Below, piece after piece: positions 13,001 through 26,293 of a DNA stretch of 64,000 nt. Numbering within the stretch: position 1 is the first letter of the stretch; the number at the start of each line of letters is the position of its first letter. The position numbers and the translations under genes were made by a program. The stretch is from the NCBI GenBank assembly GCA_033439265.1, contig JAVTVX010000034.1, positions 21,094,501 through 21,158,500 of the forward strand, read 5' to 3'. The DNA is from Dillenia suffruticosa (taxonomy: Eukaryota > Streptophyta > Magnoliopsida > Dilleniales > Dilleniaceae). The notes below the pieces were generated by a model that worked only from the letters and a program-made list of their open reading frames with translations, did no database searches and was not told the DNA's origin.

Positions 13001-16000
13001 CTTCCGAAAAACTATAATTCCATTAAAATTCATCCCACATCACTTTTGTATAAACTTTTTGTTGCTAGTCATGTCTACTTGAAGTGGGAGGTCTTTTCTA
13101 GAAAAGTTTATTGATTTTCTACGAGATGTGCCTTTCCCAAAACATTATGAGATGGATGAAATAAAAAACACGTCTTGAATATTGTGTTACATGCTTCTCA
13201 ATTCGGAGCATTCATTTTGCCAACTTGAGGTTGATATGTTATGCTAAAATTTTTGTTGTTGGTTGATGAAAATGGTTTAAAGTAGTTCAGACAACCAACT
13301 ATTGTTGATTGGGAGGTGATGATGTTGAAGTTATAGGAAAAGTATTTCATGTAAGAATGCCAAGATCATCATATGATCAATTGATGACTCTCCAACAAGG
13401 AAGCAGGAAGTATGATTGCAACTGATTTTATGGAGAAAGCTGATGAACTTAACATAAGGGGTTAATGGCTGCAATTCACAAAGAACTAGTCACTATACGA
13501 CTTTATAATCTTGAATATGGTTTTCATTTGGTATTGAAGGCAAAACAATACACAAGACAGATGGCAACAAGAATACTTGTTTTCCAAGTCTTTCACCCTC
13601 CTACTTTTACTGATAAAAAAAAAGGGCATCCAAGTAGGGGAGGCAGTATGTATGAAGTCAAGTGACGCAATCAATACAACTAGAAACACTTCTTTAATGT
13701 TAAGACAAATAAGCTTGCACGATTGGTGTCTTTGTTATCTAGTGAAGATAAAAAGAAAGCATTTTAATGGGTTAAATAAAGGGGCAGCGGTGACAAGTCC
13801 TCCAAGTGCCTTGAGAAGGGGCACTATGCTTATCAATGGCCTAAGTGCAAATTTCACAAAGGAGTTCAAGAAGAGAATTATGATCCTGAAAATTGGGTAG
13901 TGAGCATGTGCATGGAGAGGCATCAGATAAAGACATCGATGAGGAGCATGTTGATACTTATTTCCTCAATGTGATAAGAAGAGTTTTGATGTCTCTGGTG
14001 AAGGTCATTGATAAGGGAGCAACATGAATGTTGTCTCAAAAGGTACCATTAAAAGGCTTCAACTGAAATCGGAAAACCATCAACAGCAGTAACTGTTGCA
14101 TGGGTAAATGATACACTGTTCCAGTAACTCAAAGATGCCTAGTTTCTTATATCATCAGGTCTTATTGTGGTTCCAGTTGGCGTGATGTTTCTCTAATGAA
14201 GGTTTCAATATTAAGGTTTTGGCTCTATGATCACTTATTCTTTCTTATTTAAAATGATAAGGGAATTAATTCGAAGCCTATGATCGTTGAAGAGGAAAAA
14301 AGATAAAATAAAAAAAGGAAGAAGACTCTAAGCATAGAGTTTATTGAGACTCAGGAGGAGCCTACCTCCTACTCTCATCAAAGAGCAACTTGAAAATGAA
14401 AATACAGAGCATAAAGTTGTTTGTGCATTGTTAACAGGGAAAGTACTTATATTGTATTTTGGACAGCACATAGATATGTTGGGCTAAAGTTGAACTAAAA
14501 GATGAATACTCTATTGGCAACTTAACTAAGCTAAGTGATAGAGAAATTTCTAAAAAACATTTAGAAGATGTTGATGCTGCACCAGAACATCAATTGCTCA
14601 AATAGCAGGTTAACAGAACAACATCTGCTGGGTGAGAAGATGTTGATGGTGTGCCAGGAGATCAACTGCTAGAACTGCACCTAGAGGCTACTAAACAAGA
14701 TGATATTAATGTTGCACAAGGGTCAGCCACTGAAACAGCCAACAAACACAATTTAGCAACCAGAAAAGTCGATTGTGGCTGTTAGAAATCATCCCAATTG
14801 ATTACCGGGAAGGATTTTATGCTTGAAAGTAATGGGAGGGAATCGAACCTGCAGTTGTAATTGAAGAAATTGGAGAACTAGTCTCTGATCACATTGTCAA
14901 ACTGCCTACAAAAGTGTATCAATATGCAACTGATTTGGTTTCAGGGACACAACTTACACAACTGGCTGTTTACAAGTTGGACAAGAGCCCGCTAGTTGAC
15001 TTTTAACTCGAGGCATTTGGTGAAATTGAAGATGAAACTGTGGTTAGATTGTGTTTGGACGAGGGTAATGAACACCAATGAGTTTATTGTATTTGCAAAG
15101 AAGTATCATTATTTAGCTTGAGGAAGAGTTCAATCAAGTTTGGGGGAAATCATGGGAATCAAAACTCCAACTGTTGATCATCCTTTTTGGGAGCTTGATT
15201 GAGATTTTAATTAGTAATAGATTAGATGAATACTATTCACGAGTACCATAAGTGTTCTTCTCCTGCAGCAAGATCTTTTCTCTTTTTTTTTTTTATTTTT
15301 TATTATTTTTACAAGATTAGTATTGAAGTTAGTTTTGTGTTTTTTGTCTCTTACTTATTTAGGAAGTTTCTATTTTTCTTTGTTATTAGAGTTATCTTAT
15401 GATTATTTAGGAGTTTCAAAATTTTAGTTGTGTTAATGGTTTCTATTTTCTTAAAATTAATTGACTAAAGCCTTTACCTCATTACAAAGCAAGACGAATA
15501 AACATGATAGTTTCTCGACATAATTGTGTTGAGTTCTCTCAAGCCCTAAGTGTGATGCTTTTTTGCTCAAGGTGTGATGCTTTTTTGCTCGAGGCGTGAT
15601 GCTAATAACTCTATCCTCTTTTTTCTCATCTATTGCATTTTTTTAAAATTATTTTTAGTTTACTTGCTGCAATTTGTTCCATGAATATTCTTTCTTTTCA
15701 CATCTTAAGCTCTAAAGAAACCAGAATTTCTTTACCCCAAAATCTCTAAAGTCGTCCAGCATCCTTGGGGGACATATTTGTTTCAAAAACAAGTTGGTCT
15801 TGAAATACTATCTTGAAATCTAGGAAGGATATTAAAAATTATTTTGTGTTAGTATGTTAAGTATTATTTCTACTTTGAATATTATGATATTAGAATATTA
15901 ACTTGTTTAGAACATTATGATTACATTTGTGGTTGATTTTTCTTTCTTTGGTAGATACACATAATGTTGTGTGGTTAATTTGAAGTATTGAACCATCATT

Positions 16001-17388
16001 TTGACTGTGAAATAGGCTATTTCGATTTACTGAACATGTTTGGAGTAATTTCTATGAACTAGGCTAAATAGACACAGGATATATTTTTTTTTTGGTTAAT
16101 TTTTTCGATTGGAGATTTTTCTTGAGTTCCTTTGTGCTTAATTTTTTTCCATGAAAGTTTTTGTATGCACCCCTTACAGATACAATTATGTGTAGAGCCA
16201 GGCGGCATCCATTGCAAAGAAGATAGAGGAGATGAGACAAAAACCCACAACTAAGAAGGGCAAAGGAGAAACCACACTCTTGGATGTATTTTATAAAGAA
16301 GACGCCAAAATAACACTGCAGGAAGAATGTCTTCGCCAAATCTATCACAAGATACACATTTTACAGTCTGAGAGCACACTTAAAGAAAAGGTACTCATTA
16401 CTTGAATAGAACTAATAGCTTCACTTTTGTTTGAATGCAATTCAGAGATGGTGAGAATGATGAGATTAATTCACTTATTGCAGAACATTCTCATTCTTTT
16501 TCCATGTAACCGTGCTACCTACAACATTTTCAAAAATACCATCTTTCTATTCAAATTAAATAATTTCAGCATGGTTAAGCTTTTGCATTGTTTACTCATA
16601 GATTGAGTCATCCTCAGTATTTGAAAATTGCTTTAGGATTCGAGATGCCAATGATATCAAGAGTATACTCTGTAATTTGCTAACAATTGCATAAACACGT
16701 GGGTACATGTATACTAATCCAATATTTGAGCTAGATGTAGAATAGATTGTTATTTGTTTGAATTCTATATTTCTATTGCTTTTTTTTTTTAATACATGAT
16801 TATAGCTTTTCTTACTGTTTTGATGCTTGAATAGATCAATATTTTTTTTTTAGATTCAAAGCAAGAAAATATTTATGAAAATATAATGTAAAATTTATCT
16901 ATCGGTTTAAGCTTTTGGAGTAATTGTTTGATTTACACGAGTAAGAGTAAGAGGTCGTAGTTCAAAACTTGCAGGTCCCTTTTCCAATCTTTGATCTTGC
17001 ATCTAGTTGGGACTCTTACACGAGTCATTAAGGGACTATATGTGAGGAGGAATGTTACATAAAATAATAATGTATTATCCATAACTTCTGCTTTTTGGAG
17101 CATGGTTATTTCACCATAAGGTAAATTAAAAATAAACTCATGTATTTTGCCTCCAATTGCAATTTGGTACCTTTTCAGAAAATTAAATTATAGTACTTGT
17201 ACTTTGCAACCTCATTTTCATGAAAGTATCTCGGTTGCTCTCCCCCGTTAGCTTGCAATGTTTAAAAATTTCACCATGATATTAGAGTTGATGGTTTGAC
17301 TGGGTGCAACCTTAACTGAACCGAAACAAGTAGTAACGCAATGTATGTATAACTATGCTCAGCTGAGTGAACAAAAAACACATATATA

Positions 17389-17434
<46 letters not shown>

Positions 17435-20400
17435 ATCTCCATGGAAAAGAAAAAGAAAATGTTGAAGTTTGTGAAAAAAAAATATCTTGAGAAAAACAAT
17501 GAGATGATTAAGAAAAATGACACTAAGAAAAAAAAGTGGACTCACACTTCAGGGAAGAGTGTTGGAAAATTTATCTACGGGCCCTCTGTGAAATTCCCCA
17601 TGCACGATAACCTCATTTAAGGAAGTCCAGCCTGATGTGATGATGGATAGTGTTCTGTTTTGAATTTTTCTGTTTATAAAGTGCTTTGCTATTGTTATGA
17701 GGTGTCAATGTTGGGTTAATGAGATGATGTTTATTTCCACACTTGTTTATCACAATTTTATGCTATATAGGGGAATATCTTGAAGATATGAACATGGCAG
17801 ATTAACTGCCGCTACATTTTCTTTGATGACTATTATACCAGCATGTACACAGATGATCGTTGTGTTATTATTCTGTAAATATTTAGGATAGTACTTTTAG
17901 ATGATGTTTAGACAATAATGCCTGTGTTTATTGCTAATTACTTGGTAATCATTTTTTTCTATTCCTCTATCATGTATCTCAGGTAGTAACTTGGAATATT
18001 CAAATCTGAAGTTCATTTTTGTAGGAAATGCCAGTGGCTTTTGTAACGTTCAAGTCCAGGTGGGGAGCTGCAATAGCTGCCCAAACTCAGCAGTACTCAA
18101 ATCCGCTTATGTGGATCACTGAATGGGCTCCAGAACCTAGGGATGTACTATGGAAGAATTTGGAAATCTCATATTCTCGTTTGCCACTTCAAAGAATTGG
18201 AGTTTTTCTTGCTTCATCCCTTCTTACTATTTTCTTTACACTTCCAGTCACTGCTGTTCAGGGTATAGCAAAATTTGAAAAATTAAAGAAGTGGTTTCCC
18301 CCGGCAAAGGCCATAGAGTTGATGTGAGAATCATTATCTTCTTTTTCTCCTCATATTTGGTGGTATATAGGCCATTAATTGAAAAGTAAAGGAATGAAAC
18401 TTTTTGGCATTTTTTTCCTTGTTAGTAAGAGATGTTTTACTTGTGTTTATCCATCAACGTAACTTGGATGATGAACAGATAATTTAGTAGAAATTTTTAA
18501 CCTGAGTTCATGTTACCATTTGAATAAAAGTGACGAGAGAGAAATAAATCAAAACAAAGAGTTTTAATGGTTGGGCTGCCATGGCCTACTTTTTCTTCAA
18601 GCATCTGCTGTAGTGATTCTATGAACACAATCTTACTCCATTGTTAAGATCAGATCACAAAAAACATATTTCCCTGAGCAAGATATAGAATGCTCCCATG
18701 CAGGAGGAGGAATTTTTGGGTGTTGAAATGTGATTGATCCTTTTTTGGATTGTTTGCTGAAAAATCTCTAATTTCGGTCTTCTAGGGACTCCGTGCTAGA
18801 ATAGTGGATTTTGTTCTTGTTTAGTTTTTTTTTTTTTTTTTTTTGTTTTGTTTTGTTTTGGGTTTTTTTTTTTGGTTTTTTCGGGTTTCCCAACCCCTCC
18901 CCCCCCTCGCAATTCCTTGGGAATGCACTCCCCTGGCATGCTTTGTGAAAAATATTCTTTATATGATCTCCCTGATGGCTAGGCACTGCATGAATAAGAG
19001 CTAGGGATTCTTTTCCTGCAAAGCTTCCCCCACCCCATTCTTCCTTAAGTCCTCTTGTGGCCATCTTTGGTGTTCAATCTATTAAGAGGCTCAATAGCCA
19101 TTAATAAACATATAAAACACTAAAGATTAAAACAACTCCAATGGTTTTTAGCCCTAGGCTTTTAAATGACGTCTTCAAGTTCAATGTCTGAGACTGATTT
19201 CATTTTTCTTCTTGTTCTTCTCTTTGAATGAGCGGATGTGCATATACAGGTGTATTAAATTTGTGAATACATGTTGATAATTGATATATTCAGTTTGTCA
19301 GTTAAAATAGTTATGTCCTTTCCTCACTTGTACAGATGTACTCATTTCCGTTTGCAATTTGACGTATCATGTAATGAATTGATAGCACAAAGAGAAGGAC
19401 AATATGTTTCCTTGATAACCATTTTTGCTGATAGTGATATATAATGAAGAACAGAGCTATATCAAGCTCCACAAGAGGAGAAACAAGGTGTAATAAAATA
19501 AACAATGCCTATGAACTAAAAGGTATAAAGTAATGACCTGATTTGCTTGTCATTAATATTGATGATGCTAAGATGGACTTTAGGCAAAATTTATGCCAAA
19601 ATCAAGATAAAAACCAGAAAGATTTGTCTAACAATTCAAACAGGAGTAGTGGCATTCTTTACAATTTGCTTCTTAGCATTCTCCTGCTGCTTTTCTGCCT
19701 TCTTGGAACCAATATGCTATTTGAATTTTGATTGCTTGGTGAGCATTTTATGCTGCTACTGGGCAGTTATGAGTTGATCCTGCTTTTATCTTTTATCTGA
19801 CACATTAGTTCTTATGCAGACCAGGTTTAAGATCTATTGTGACTGGATATATTCCAAGTGTCGTACTCAATGGATTTATCTATGTTGTGCCTTTTGCGAT
19901 GTTTGCACTGGCTGAGCTTGCTGGCTTTATCTCGAAGAGCAAGACGGAGATCAAGGCCTGTAACATGATTTACTATTTCCTTATGGGAAATGTCTTCTTT
20001 TTGAGTGTGTTATCTGGATCTTTGCTTGATCAAATTGGTGAATCTGTCACTCACCCCAAGGATTTTCCTAGTCACCTCGCAAGTGCTGTTTCTGCTCAAG
20101 TAATTATTTATTGACATGTTCTATTAGTTTCCTATTTATTTTCCACTTCATTTTATTTAAAATCCCTTGCAAAATTTTAACTTCATTTCAATTAAAATCC
20201 CAGGAAATCACCCCCACTTTCTCATTTATGTGAGAGCCGGAAAAACACAAATGCATTAAAGTTCTGTTAGACACAGAGTTTAATAACCTGAGTTGTGTTT
20301 TCTTCATCTATTGCAGTTATTGTTCTAGGGTCGACTGTACTCTAATGAATATTATAAGATGTTTTCTCTTCATAATGAAATTTATTATTGAATTGGCCTG

Positions 20401-23400
20401 ACCTTTTTGTTTCTGTGCATGATTTTCCAGGCAGATTTCTTTATGACCTACATTCTAACAAATGGACTTGCTGGATTTTCCTTGGAGATTCTCCAGGCTG
20501 GTTTGCTTTCTTGGAATTTCATCAGATCACATACATATGGGAGGGGAAGGAAGAGCGACCCTTTTCTTTATTCGTTCCCCTACTTCAGGGTTATTCCTTT
20601 TGTGTCCCTCTCAATATTAATTGGCTTGGTTTATGCAATCATTGCACCGTTACTGCTCCCATTTCTTGTTGGCTACTTCCTATTCGGTCTTGCAGTTTAT
20701 ATTAACCAGGTTAGGTTTCATTCTTTAGTCATGCTGAACAACTGCATTCATTTTTTAAGCCTTTTCTCTGCCAAAGGAAATGCAAGAGTAAGATGTATTA
20801 TAGAAAAACTGCAATTGTTAGCTCCCAAACATTGATATGAGTGTCCTGAAAATGATGGAAAGAGTTGAGCAAGGAAATGCAAGAGAAAAAATTCCATTTC
20901 TATCTATTAAGGATATAGTGTTTTATTTTTATTTTTTTTAATTATTATATAAATTGAGATTTAGGGTATTTAGTCCATTTGTATTATTTACTCTAATAAG
21001 GCGAGCACCACATTACCACATTTGGTATCTTCAATACTCCTCATTTCTTAATTGTCCAATAATCATGATATTTCTGATGCCTAACTTCTCCATAGTTGAA
21101 GAGAAAAAGAAATGTGCACATCTAATCATAATCCCAAATCTATGAAACCATTTGACAAATTTCAAGTTTCAACCAACAATCAGTTTAGTGATGATAGGAA
21201 GACTGAAAGGATGCAAGCTGATCTGCAGATTTTCTCAACATCATGGAATTCCGTGACCCTAAGAATATAGTTACCTGTTTTGGATACACACAAGGAGGTA
21301 TAGGATTATTTGAAGTTACTTCTACTAATTTAACTTGTGTATATGACCATACTCCGTTCTTTCACTTGTAACAAAGGAGAGAAAACAGTTGTAGGATATT
21401 GTATGATATTGAAGCTGGGAGATGAAGAAATCTGTTTCAACTCATCTCTGCTAGTGCAACAAAGAAGCAGATGAAGCAGGAATAACTAATGCCAATTAAA
21501 TCCCTTTCATAGGTACCTTAGAAGTATAAAATGTTGAGACCACAATTTCAAGGCAGTGATGATTCACCAAAGGGCCAAAAGAGCAAAAGGGTTTAGGGAA
21601 CCCATGAGCACTGGTTTGGTTTGAATCGGAACGGAACTGGTCAAAACTGGAGAACTTGGGTGAAGGGGGGTTTGGACAATTATGATTCTGGTAATAGGAT
21701 CCGGAATGAAGCAGAAGCAGAACTTCAGAGAGAGAGAGAGAGAGAGAGAGATGGAACAGAAGTAGAAGCCTGGCCATCTCTACATCCTCTTCCTCAAGTT
21801 TTCTTCTTCTTCATCTCATAAACCTAACCAAAATTTCCCATACAAAACCTTCACTCTCAGCTTCCTCCCAACCCTTGATTCTCATTTCTCTCTCTTCATT
21901 CCTTCTCCCATATTCCACTTTGGACAGCTGGAAATTCCTATGTATGTTTGACTTGGAATTGGCCTTTGAATTCAATTGACAACAAACAATCTTGAGAATT
22001 CAATTGACATTGACTCTAATGACCTCCACTTCAGTTGACAAGTCTGCCTTCAAATAATTTTGCAGTTGACAACATTTTGAGATGTGGGTTTTACTCATTC
22101 AGGGTTTTGGATGCCATTTGTGAGCGATTGATTTTTGAGCTTGAACTAAGGGACAGGAGGGAGGAAGAAAGAAAGATTAAGGGTTTTTCTTTCAGAGTGA
22201 AATAGAGAGAGATCAAGAGAGAAGCCTGTCATGTAACCCTTTTTGGTTTTGGGTACAATTTGTGTTTTCTTTCGTGGAAGAGATCGACAGAGGAAGTCTC
22301 TCATCTGTTCCACCATTCAAGGAAAAAGCTGTTTTTTATTTTAAGTTTCCGTAACCAGAACCAAACTGTGATTTTGGTTTTGGTTCTGATTCTTCTATCC
22401 CTACTAGGTTCTGGTTTTGGTTTGGTGCCATTCCAAACTGTGACCAAGCCCATTTATGGTGGAGTTTGCACTTTTGCTCAAAGACTAAGGGCGAAATTAC
22501 CCTAGTTTATGTCTTAAGAGAAACACATTCATCTTGTGGAACTCATAGTCAATTGCTTCTCTTTTTGTGTGATATGCATTTCTTGCCCTTGTATGCCTTC
22601 CCTATGTCTTTCATTATTCTTTTATTTTATTTTGCCTATATCTCCATTATGGTAAATATATAAGTGTTAAATCCAATAACATAATGATTACCGACGAGGG
22701 CAACATTTCATTTCTCTTTGCAGATCCAGGATGTATATGAAATTGTCTATGAGACTTGTGGCCAATATTGGCCATACATTCAACATTATATCTTTATTGC
22801 TATTATTCTCATGCAAGTCACAATGATTGGCCTCTTTGGTCTGAAGTTAAAGCCTGCAGCAGCCATTGCCACAATACCACTTCTTTTGCTGACATTGATG
22901 TTCAATGAATACTGCAAGAGCCGATTTCTTCCTTCATTTTGCCAGTATCCTATCCAGGTATCTTGGATTGTGTTAATTGAAAATTATGCTCTAACTGCTA
23001 AGAAGTTGCCCAATGCAAAGTTGGTCGCCTTATTCTGCATTGTTATCTGGGCTTCAATATGGTTTAGTATCCACATGTCTAGTGTTGCCAGACTGTTAAA
23101 TATTGCCCGGAAATGTATCTCTTTTTCTGAAGGGGAGAGGGATAGCAATTTCTGGAAATTCATTTTTAACTGAACATTTTCAAGGCAACCTAGTGATAAA
23201 CCTAGAAATGCTTCAGAAATATATGCTGCACACAACACATAAGCAACACAGAAAAATTTAAGCGAAAAGGACATGTCGGTTTGGATATGATGATTCATAA
23301 ATATGAAAATAAAGTTCATATATCGATAACTTATATTACTTTACTAAGTATTTGTATTACATATGTCTTAGCTATTCTTTATGATCATAACGCACCTAAT

Positions 23401-24835
23401 GACTAAAAAGAAATTCAAATTGTGTGCATGAGATAAGCAAAGATTCATGTTCAATCACATCACTAATATAATAGTCATACTGTATAAAGATAGGCAAATA
23501 TAAAGTACCAGATGATGGCACCTATGGTACGATCAAGATCAAACTAGTGTTATATGAATTGAACCTTCAAGACTGGCCAGATCCCTGACGTGTTGATCCC
23601 CATCTCTCTCAAGGATGTAATATAAGTATTCCATGTAAAACAGGGATGCACTCCAAGATTTAGCCATAAAGGTCTCAATAGTAGCTAATTTAGTTATATT
23701 ACTGTTGTTGTGACCCTTTTCTATTGCTTCCACAGCACCATGGTGCAAGTGTACATGGTTTTGCATAATCTACTTCTCCTTATGGTCTAATGTTGAGTAC
23801 TTATATTGAAAAACTGGGAGGAAATTATAGATCAATCAATCCCACTCTAATACTGTGTTGAAATACAAGATGACTAACAAAAATAGTTGAAATTCAAGAT
23901 TTATGAAGAGAATGAAGTAGGGTTGGAGACTTGCATGGTAAAATTATTCAAAATACTTAGCTTGAAGTGTTAGTGGACTCCTATAAGACAAAGCCTTACC
24001 ATAAATTATGCTTGAAGACAAAAGTTAATCCCGAACAACAAACATCCATATACCAGAGTTTAGAGGAGTTTGCCACACACCGCTTCAGATGGGACAGGCC
24101 AAACAGATGAGGTCATTCCGCCTTAGTACCCCTAATCATAAAGGATTGTGTTGTTGTTGGTCATTTCATTTTATTTTCACATAATATGATTGAATAATCT
24201 ACTGGGCTTTGACCATAGCAATTTTACTTGGTCCTACATAGTTCAACCATTAGAAAATGTTGGGGAGCTCATTTGCTGTTTAATGTATCTTACCGTACAT
24301 TTAAGGTCCTTGATAGTCAATGTTAGACAATCAAAGGTTCTTATTTATTTACTTTTTCTAACACAAATTATCAAAACTTTTTGAAGCTATTCCTTTTGCA
24401 TCTCTGGTGTTGAACAATGAAATTCTTCCTTAGTTTTTACCAACATTCTTTGTTTCTACAATGCTGACATGCATCTTTTATTGATTCCTTCATAAAGGTC
24501 CTCATACATGTGTGTATAGACAAGTTGTTCAAAGACTTTCAGAGCCTTACCTTTTGTGTCCATTTCATTATATTAGATACCGCGGTACCACTCCAGTTGT
24601 TTGAAGAAATTTCATTTCTCTTCTTGACAATCAAATTACTTTTGTCAATAATAGTAATCTAGTATCTTTTTTTTGCCAGAATGCTATGGAGAATGACGAG
24701 CTTGACCAGGAGGATCATATGCTGGAAGAAAACTATGAAAGTGCAGAAAGTGCCTACCGTCCTCCCTGTTTACATAAGATCAAGTTCTTATCTCCCGGTT
24801 CAAGCTCCACGGCTCCATTGGTTTCATCAGCATAG
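6688..24835 (+). CDS. CSC1-like / OSCA hyperosmolality-gated cation channel, 10 exons
   Basis: Exons: 6688-6971, 8915-9061, 10222-10285, 11136-11348, 16196-16390, 18025-18323, 19820-20099, 20431-20709, 22724-22957, 24680-24835. All introns are GT-AG and phases join without a break, giving 716 residues, the usual length. The protein opens with a membrane segment (MNAQGLFASAAINIGLAF), then the cytosolic PHM7-type region (about 166-325; FTVLVRQIP, VDHFFSKHHP, ELPVAFVTF-like EMPVAFVTF, WAPEPRDV). The RSN1/7TM pore region follows (VTAVQGIAKFEKLKKWFPP, GNVFFLSVLSGS, GYFLFGLAVYINQ, MFNEYCKSRFLP). The N-terminus and the whole order resemble the Arabidopsis At1g69450-type clade. Such proteins are membrane-tension-gated, Ca2+-permeable channels. 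Upstream ATG-less frame and a CT-repeat 5' UTR support the start. The gene looks intact, with intron 4 (4.85 kb) enlarged by a retroelement. Function is inferred from family. Confidence 0.93.
6972..8914 (+). other. CSC1-like intron 1
   Basis: Begins with a CT microsatellite (about 6988-7014) running into TATC repeats, and contains a probable LINE 3' fragment (listed separately). The rest is AT-rich and noncoding. Confidence 0.6.
7500..8065 (+). mobile_element. L1-type LINE 3' remnant (zf-RVT region)
   Basis: Conceptual translation across frames shows pieces like the zinc-binding end of plant L1 reverse transcriptases: CKYEAKSIHHLLY, and NSWWERNFKPFEG resembling the WKERN-F motif. They are followed by a 3' UTR-like stretch ending near an A-rich tail (cattaaaaaa). 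Several stops and frame changes show it is dead. Identification is from motif resemblance only. Confidence 0.42.
9062..11135 (+). other. CSC1-like introns 2 and 3 (around exon 3)
   Basis: Introns 9062-10221 and 10286-11135 flank the 64-bp exon 3. No additional gene or repeat was recognised; sequence is AT-rich with ordinary splice signals. Confidence 0.55.
12505..12985 (+). repeat. left LTR of the intron-4 fossil
   Basis: Aligns along its length, with substitutions and small gaps, to the right repeat at about 15150-15705. Borders are estimated to within tens of bases. Confidence 0.55.
15150..15705 (+). repeat. right LTR of the intron-4 fossil
   Basis: Diverged partner of the repeat at 12505-12985. 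It contains a local duplication of a phrase around gtgatgcttttttgctc (about 15549-15601) absent from the left copy. Confidence 0.55.
16391..18024 (+). other. CSC1-like intron 5
   Basis: AT-rich intron with a long (TA)n tract, listed separately. No gene or transposon recognised. Confidence 0.55.
17381..17431. repeat. (TA)n microsatellite
   Basis: A near-pure TA/TATA run inside intron 5 of the CSC1-like gene. Confidence 0.9.
18324..19819 (+). other. CSC1-like intron 6
   Basis: Noncoding; contains T-rich and G/T homopolymer runs near 18825-18875 followed by a C-rich patch at about 18890-18906. No mobile element identified. Confidence 0.5.
20710..22723 (+). other. CSC1-like intron 8
   Basis: A 2.0-kb intron. 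A (GA)n run lies at 21727-21751. The stretch 21500-22500 is less AT-rich than its surroundings and may be foreign, but I could not assign it to a family. Confidence 0.45.
21727..21751. repeat. (GA)n microsatellite
   Basis: About twelve GA units in intron 8 of the CSC1-like gene. Confidence 0.85.
22958..24679 (+). other. CSC1-like intron 9
   Basis: A 1.7-kb AT-rich intron between the last two coding exons. No gene or recognised repeat. Confidence 0.5.
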
Positions 24836-26290
24836 CTTTAAATTCAAATTCTTCTCTGCTGCCATATTCTATCAAACGACAAGCATTGTATAGAATATAC
24901 TGGTAGAAAAGGGGCCCCTGTTGTTGCAATCTGAAGTTCTTGGTTCAGTGTCTGCCCTAGGGGATAGTAAAGTATCATGTGTGGTTTTTCTGGTCTTATA
25001 AAGGAGTAAATTTTAATTCTCCAGCTTCTCCTTTTGAGGGTAAACAAAATCATAGTTACTCTCAATCAACCATTTTTTTGCAAGGTCAGGAGCTATGGCC
25101 ATTACCATTTTGAGTGTAACGGTAGGCAGTTGAATACCTGTAATAATTCACAAAGCATGCACATTAGACTAGTACATTACCGTTAAGTGATTATAAATGA
25201 ATAAGATACTTTAGAGATTAAGAAGGTTTGTGTTATTATCATTTGATAATAGGAAAAAATAAAAAAAAGATATATACTTTGCTAATTGCATGAATGAGAA
25301 ATCATAGTTAATGATTGTTGGTCTAATATTACTATTTTTTCTAATAATAAGTCTACTATAACGAGCCAATTTCTTGGAAGCAATTGTTTATGAAATAGAT
25401 AAAATGGGAAGAAATTGCTATTTTTCTTAATAACCACTTCTGCCATAATTTCAGTACTTCAAATTTTTACCTACCAAGTAGAAGCAAGCAATAATGATGG
25501 TAAATAATAGAAGAGAGGAACCTTTTCTCTAATATTTTTTGCCATGGAATGTTGTAATGTGGCTATTCATGATGTTTAACAATATAAAAAATATTAGTTT
25601 TGAGAATAGATAAATAGTTGTCGGGAGAGTAAACCTCTAAAATAGGTCTTACAATACTCGAATCAGATTAGTCAGATAAACTGGATACCGGTTTGTCAAG
25701 ATAAAAAAAATATAGAAAATATTTTTTCTACAAAATTTTAAGATCACCTCGTAGTTAAATGAGTGAGAAATAACCATTGAAGAAGTGCTTTTTATCAAGC
25801 TAGTTAGCTTGCATGGCTCCAAGGAACATTGCCATGGCTCTTAATTGGTCAATATAAGAAAAACTTTTCATTTGTTAGTGGCTTAATTAGTAGAAATCCT
25901 ATCCCAAAAGAATAGTTTAATGGTCACAACCTCCTTCCTTAATTCCGTGATTCGAATTTCTTAGACCAAATTTAAATCAAACCTTGTCAATAATATATCT
26001 TTAATACTTCGTGAAATCTAATAATTATTAATTATTTTATAATTTTTATAATTGAAATAATGGATAATGATAGTTAAATATTCTAGTGATCATTAAATAT
26101 TAGTATTTAGTAAATGTTAAATGTCCCAGATGAAGAGTACAGTAATAGTTCTCATAAAATGTATTTCAGCCAACCACCGACTTTGGTTACCATTGCTTTG
26201 TACGCACACGCAGTATGATGTGGTCTTGACCCATAAGCACTTGGGGGCTTGGCGAAATTAAGTTGAGACCATACAATTTAAGCGGTAATA
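24836..26290. other. CSC1-like 3' UTR and AT-rich spacer
   Basis: The first 200 or so bases are likely 3' UTR. A SINE 3' part lies at about 25615-25712 (listed). A tRNA-like A-box/B-box pair (tagtttaatggtcacaac, gtgattcgaattt) at about 25910-25965 may be the 5' part of another. Otherwise AT-rich and empty. Confidence 0.5.
25615..25712 (+). mobile_element. SINE fragment (3' part, Au-SINE-like)
   Basis: Contains the shared core atcagattagtcagataaactggataccgg (positions about 25661-25691) followed by an A-run, as in the copies near 4.6, 36.7 and 37.2 kb. The tRNA-like head is not clear. Confidence 0.5.
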
Positions 26291-26293
26291 AAT

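Larger units (their letters stand above)
12505..15705 (+). mobile_element. old LTR retrotransposon fossil (probably Ty3/gypsy) in CSC1-like intron 4
   Basis: Two diverged direct repeats of about 480-550 bp (near 12505-12985 and 15150-15705) flank about 2.2 kb. The repeats share many blocks, such as ggtcgatcatcc/gttgatcatcc, tatttaggaag, and ctctcaa(g/a)ccctaa. A purine-rich tract (caagtttgggggaaa) precedes the right repeat. The interior has a gag-like zinc-knuckle stretch near 13.79-13.87 kb and no recognisable polymerase, so it is short and internally reduced. It is broken, with many breaks. The divergence of the repeats suggests an old insertion. Same orientation as the gene. Ends are approximate and no target duplication was identified. 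Confidence 0.6.

Noticed and set aside
18768-19064. 98-codon minus-strand frame in a CSC1-like intron
   Set aside because: Lys-rich end comes from T-runs; no domain, intronic.
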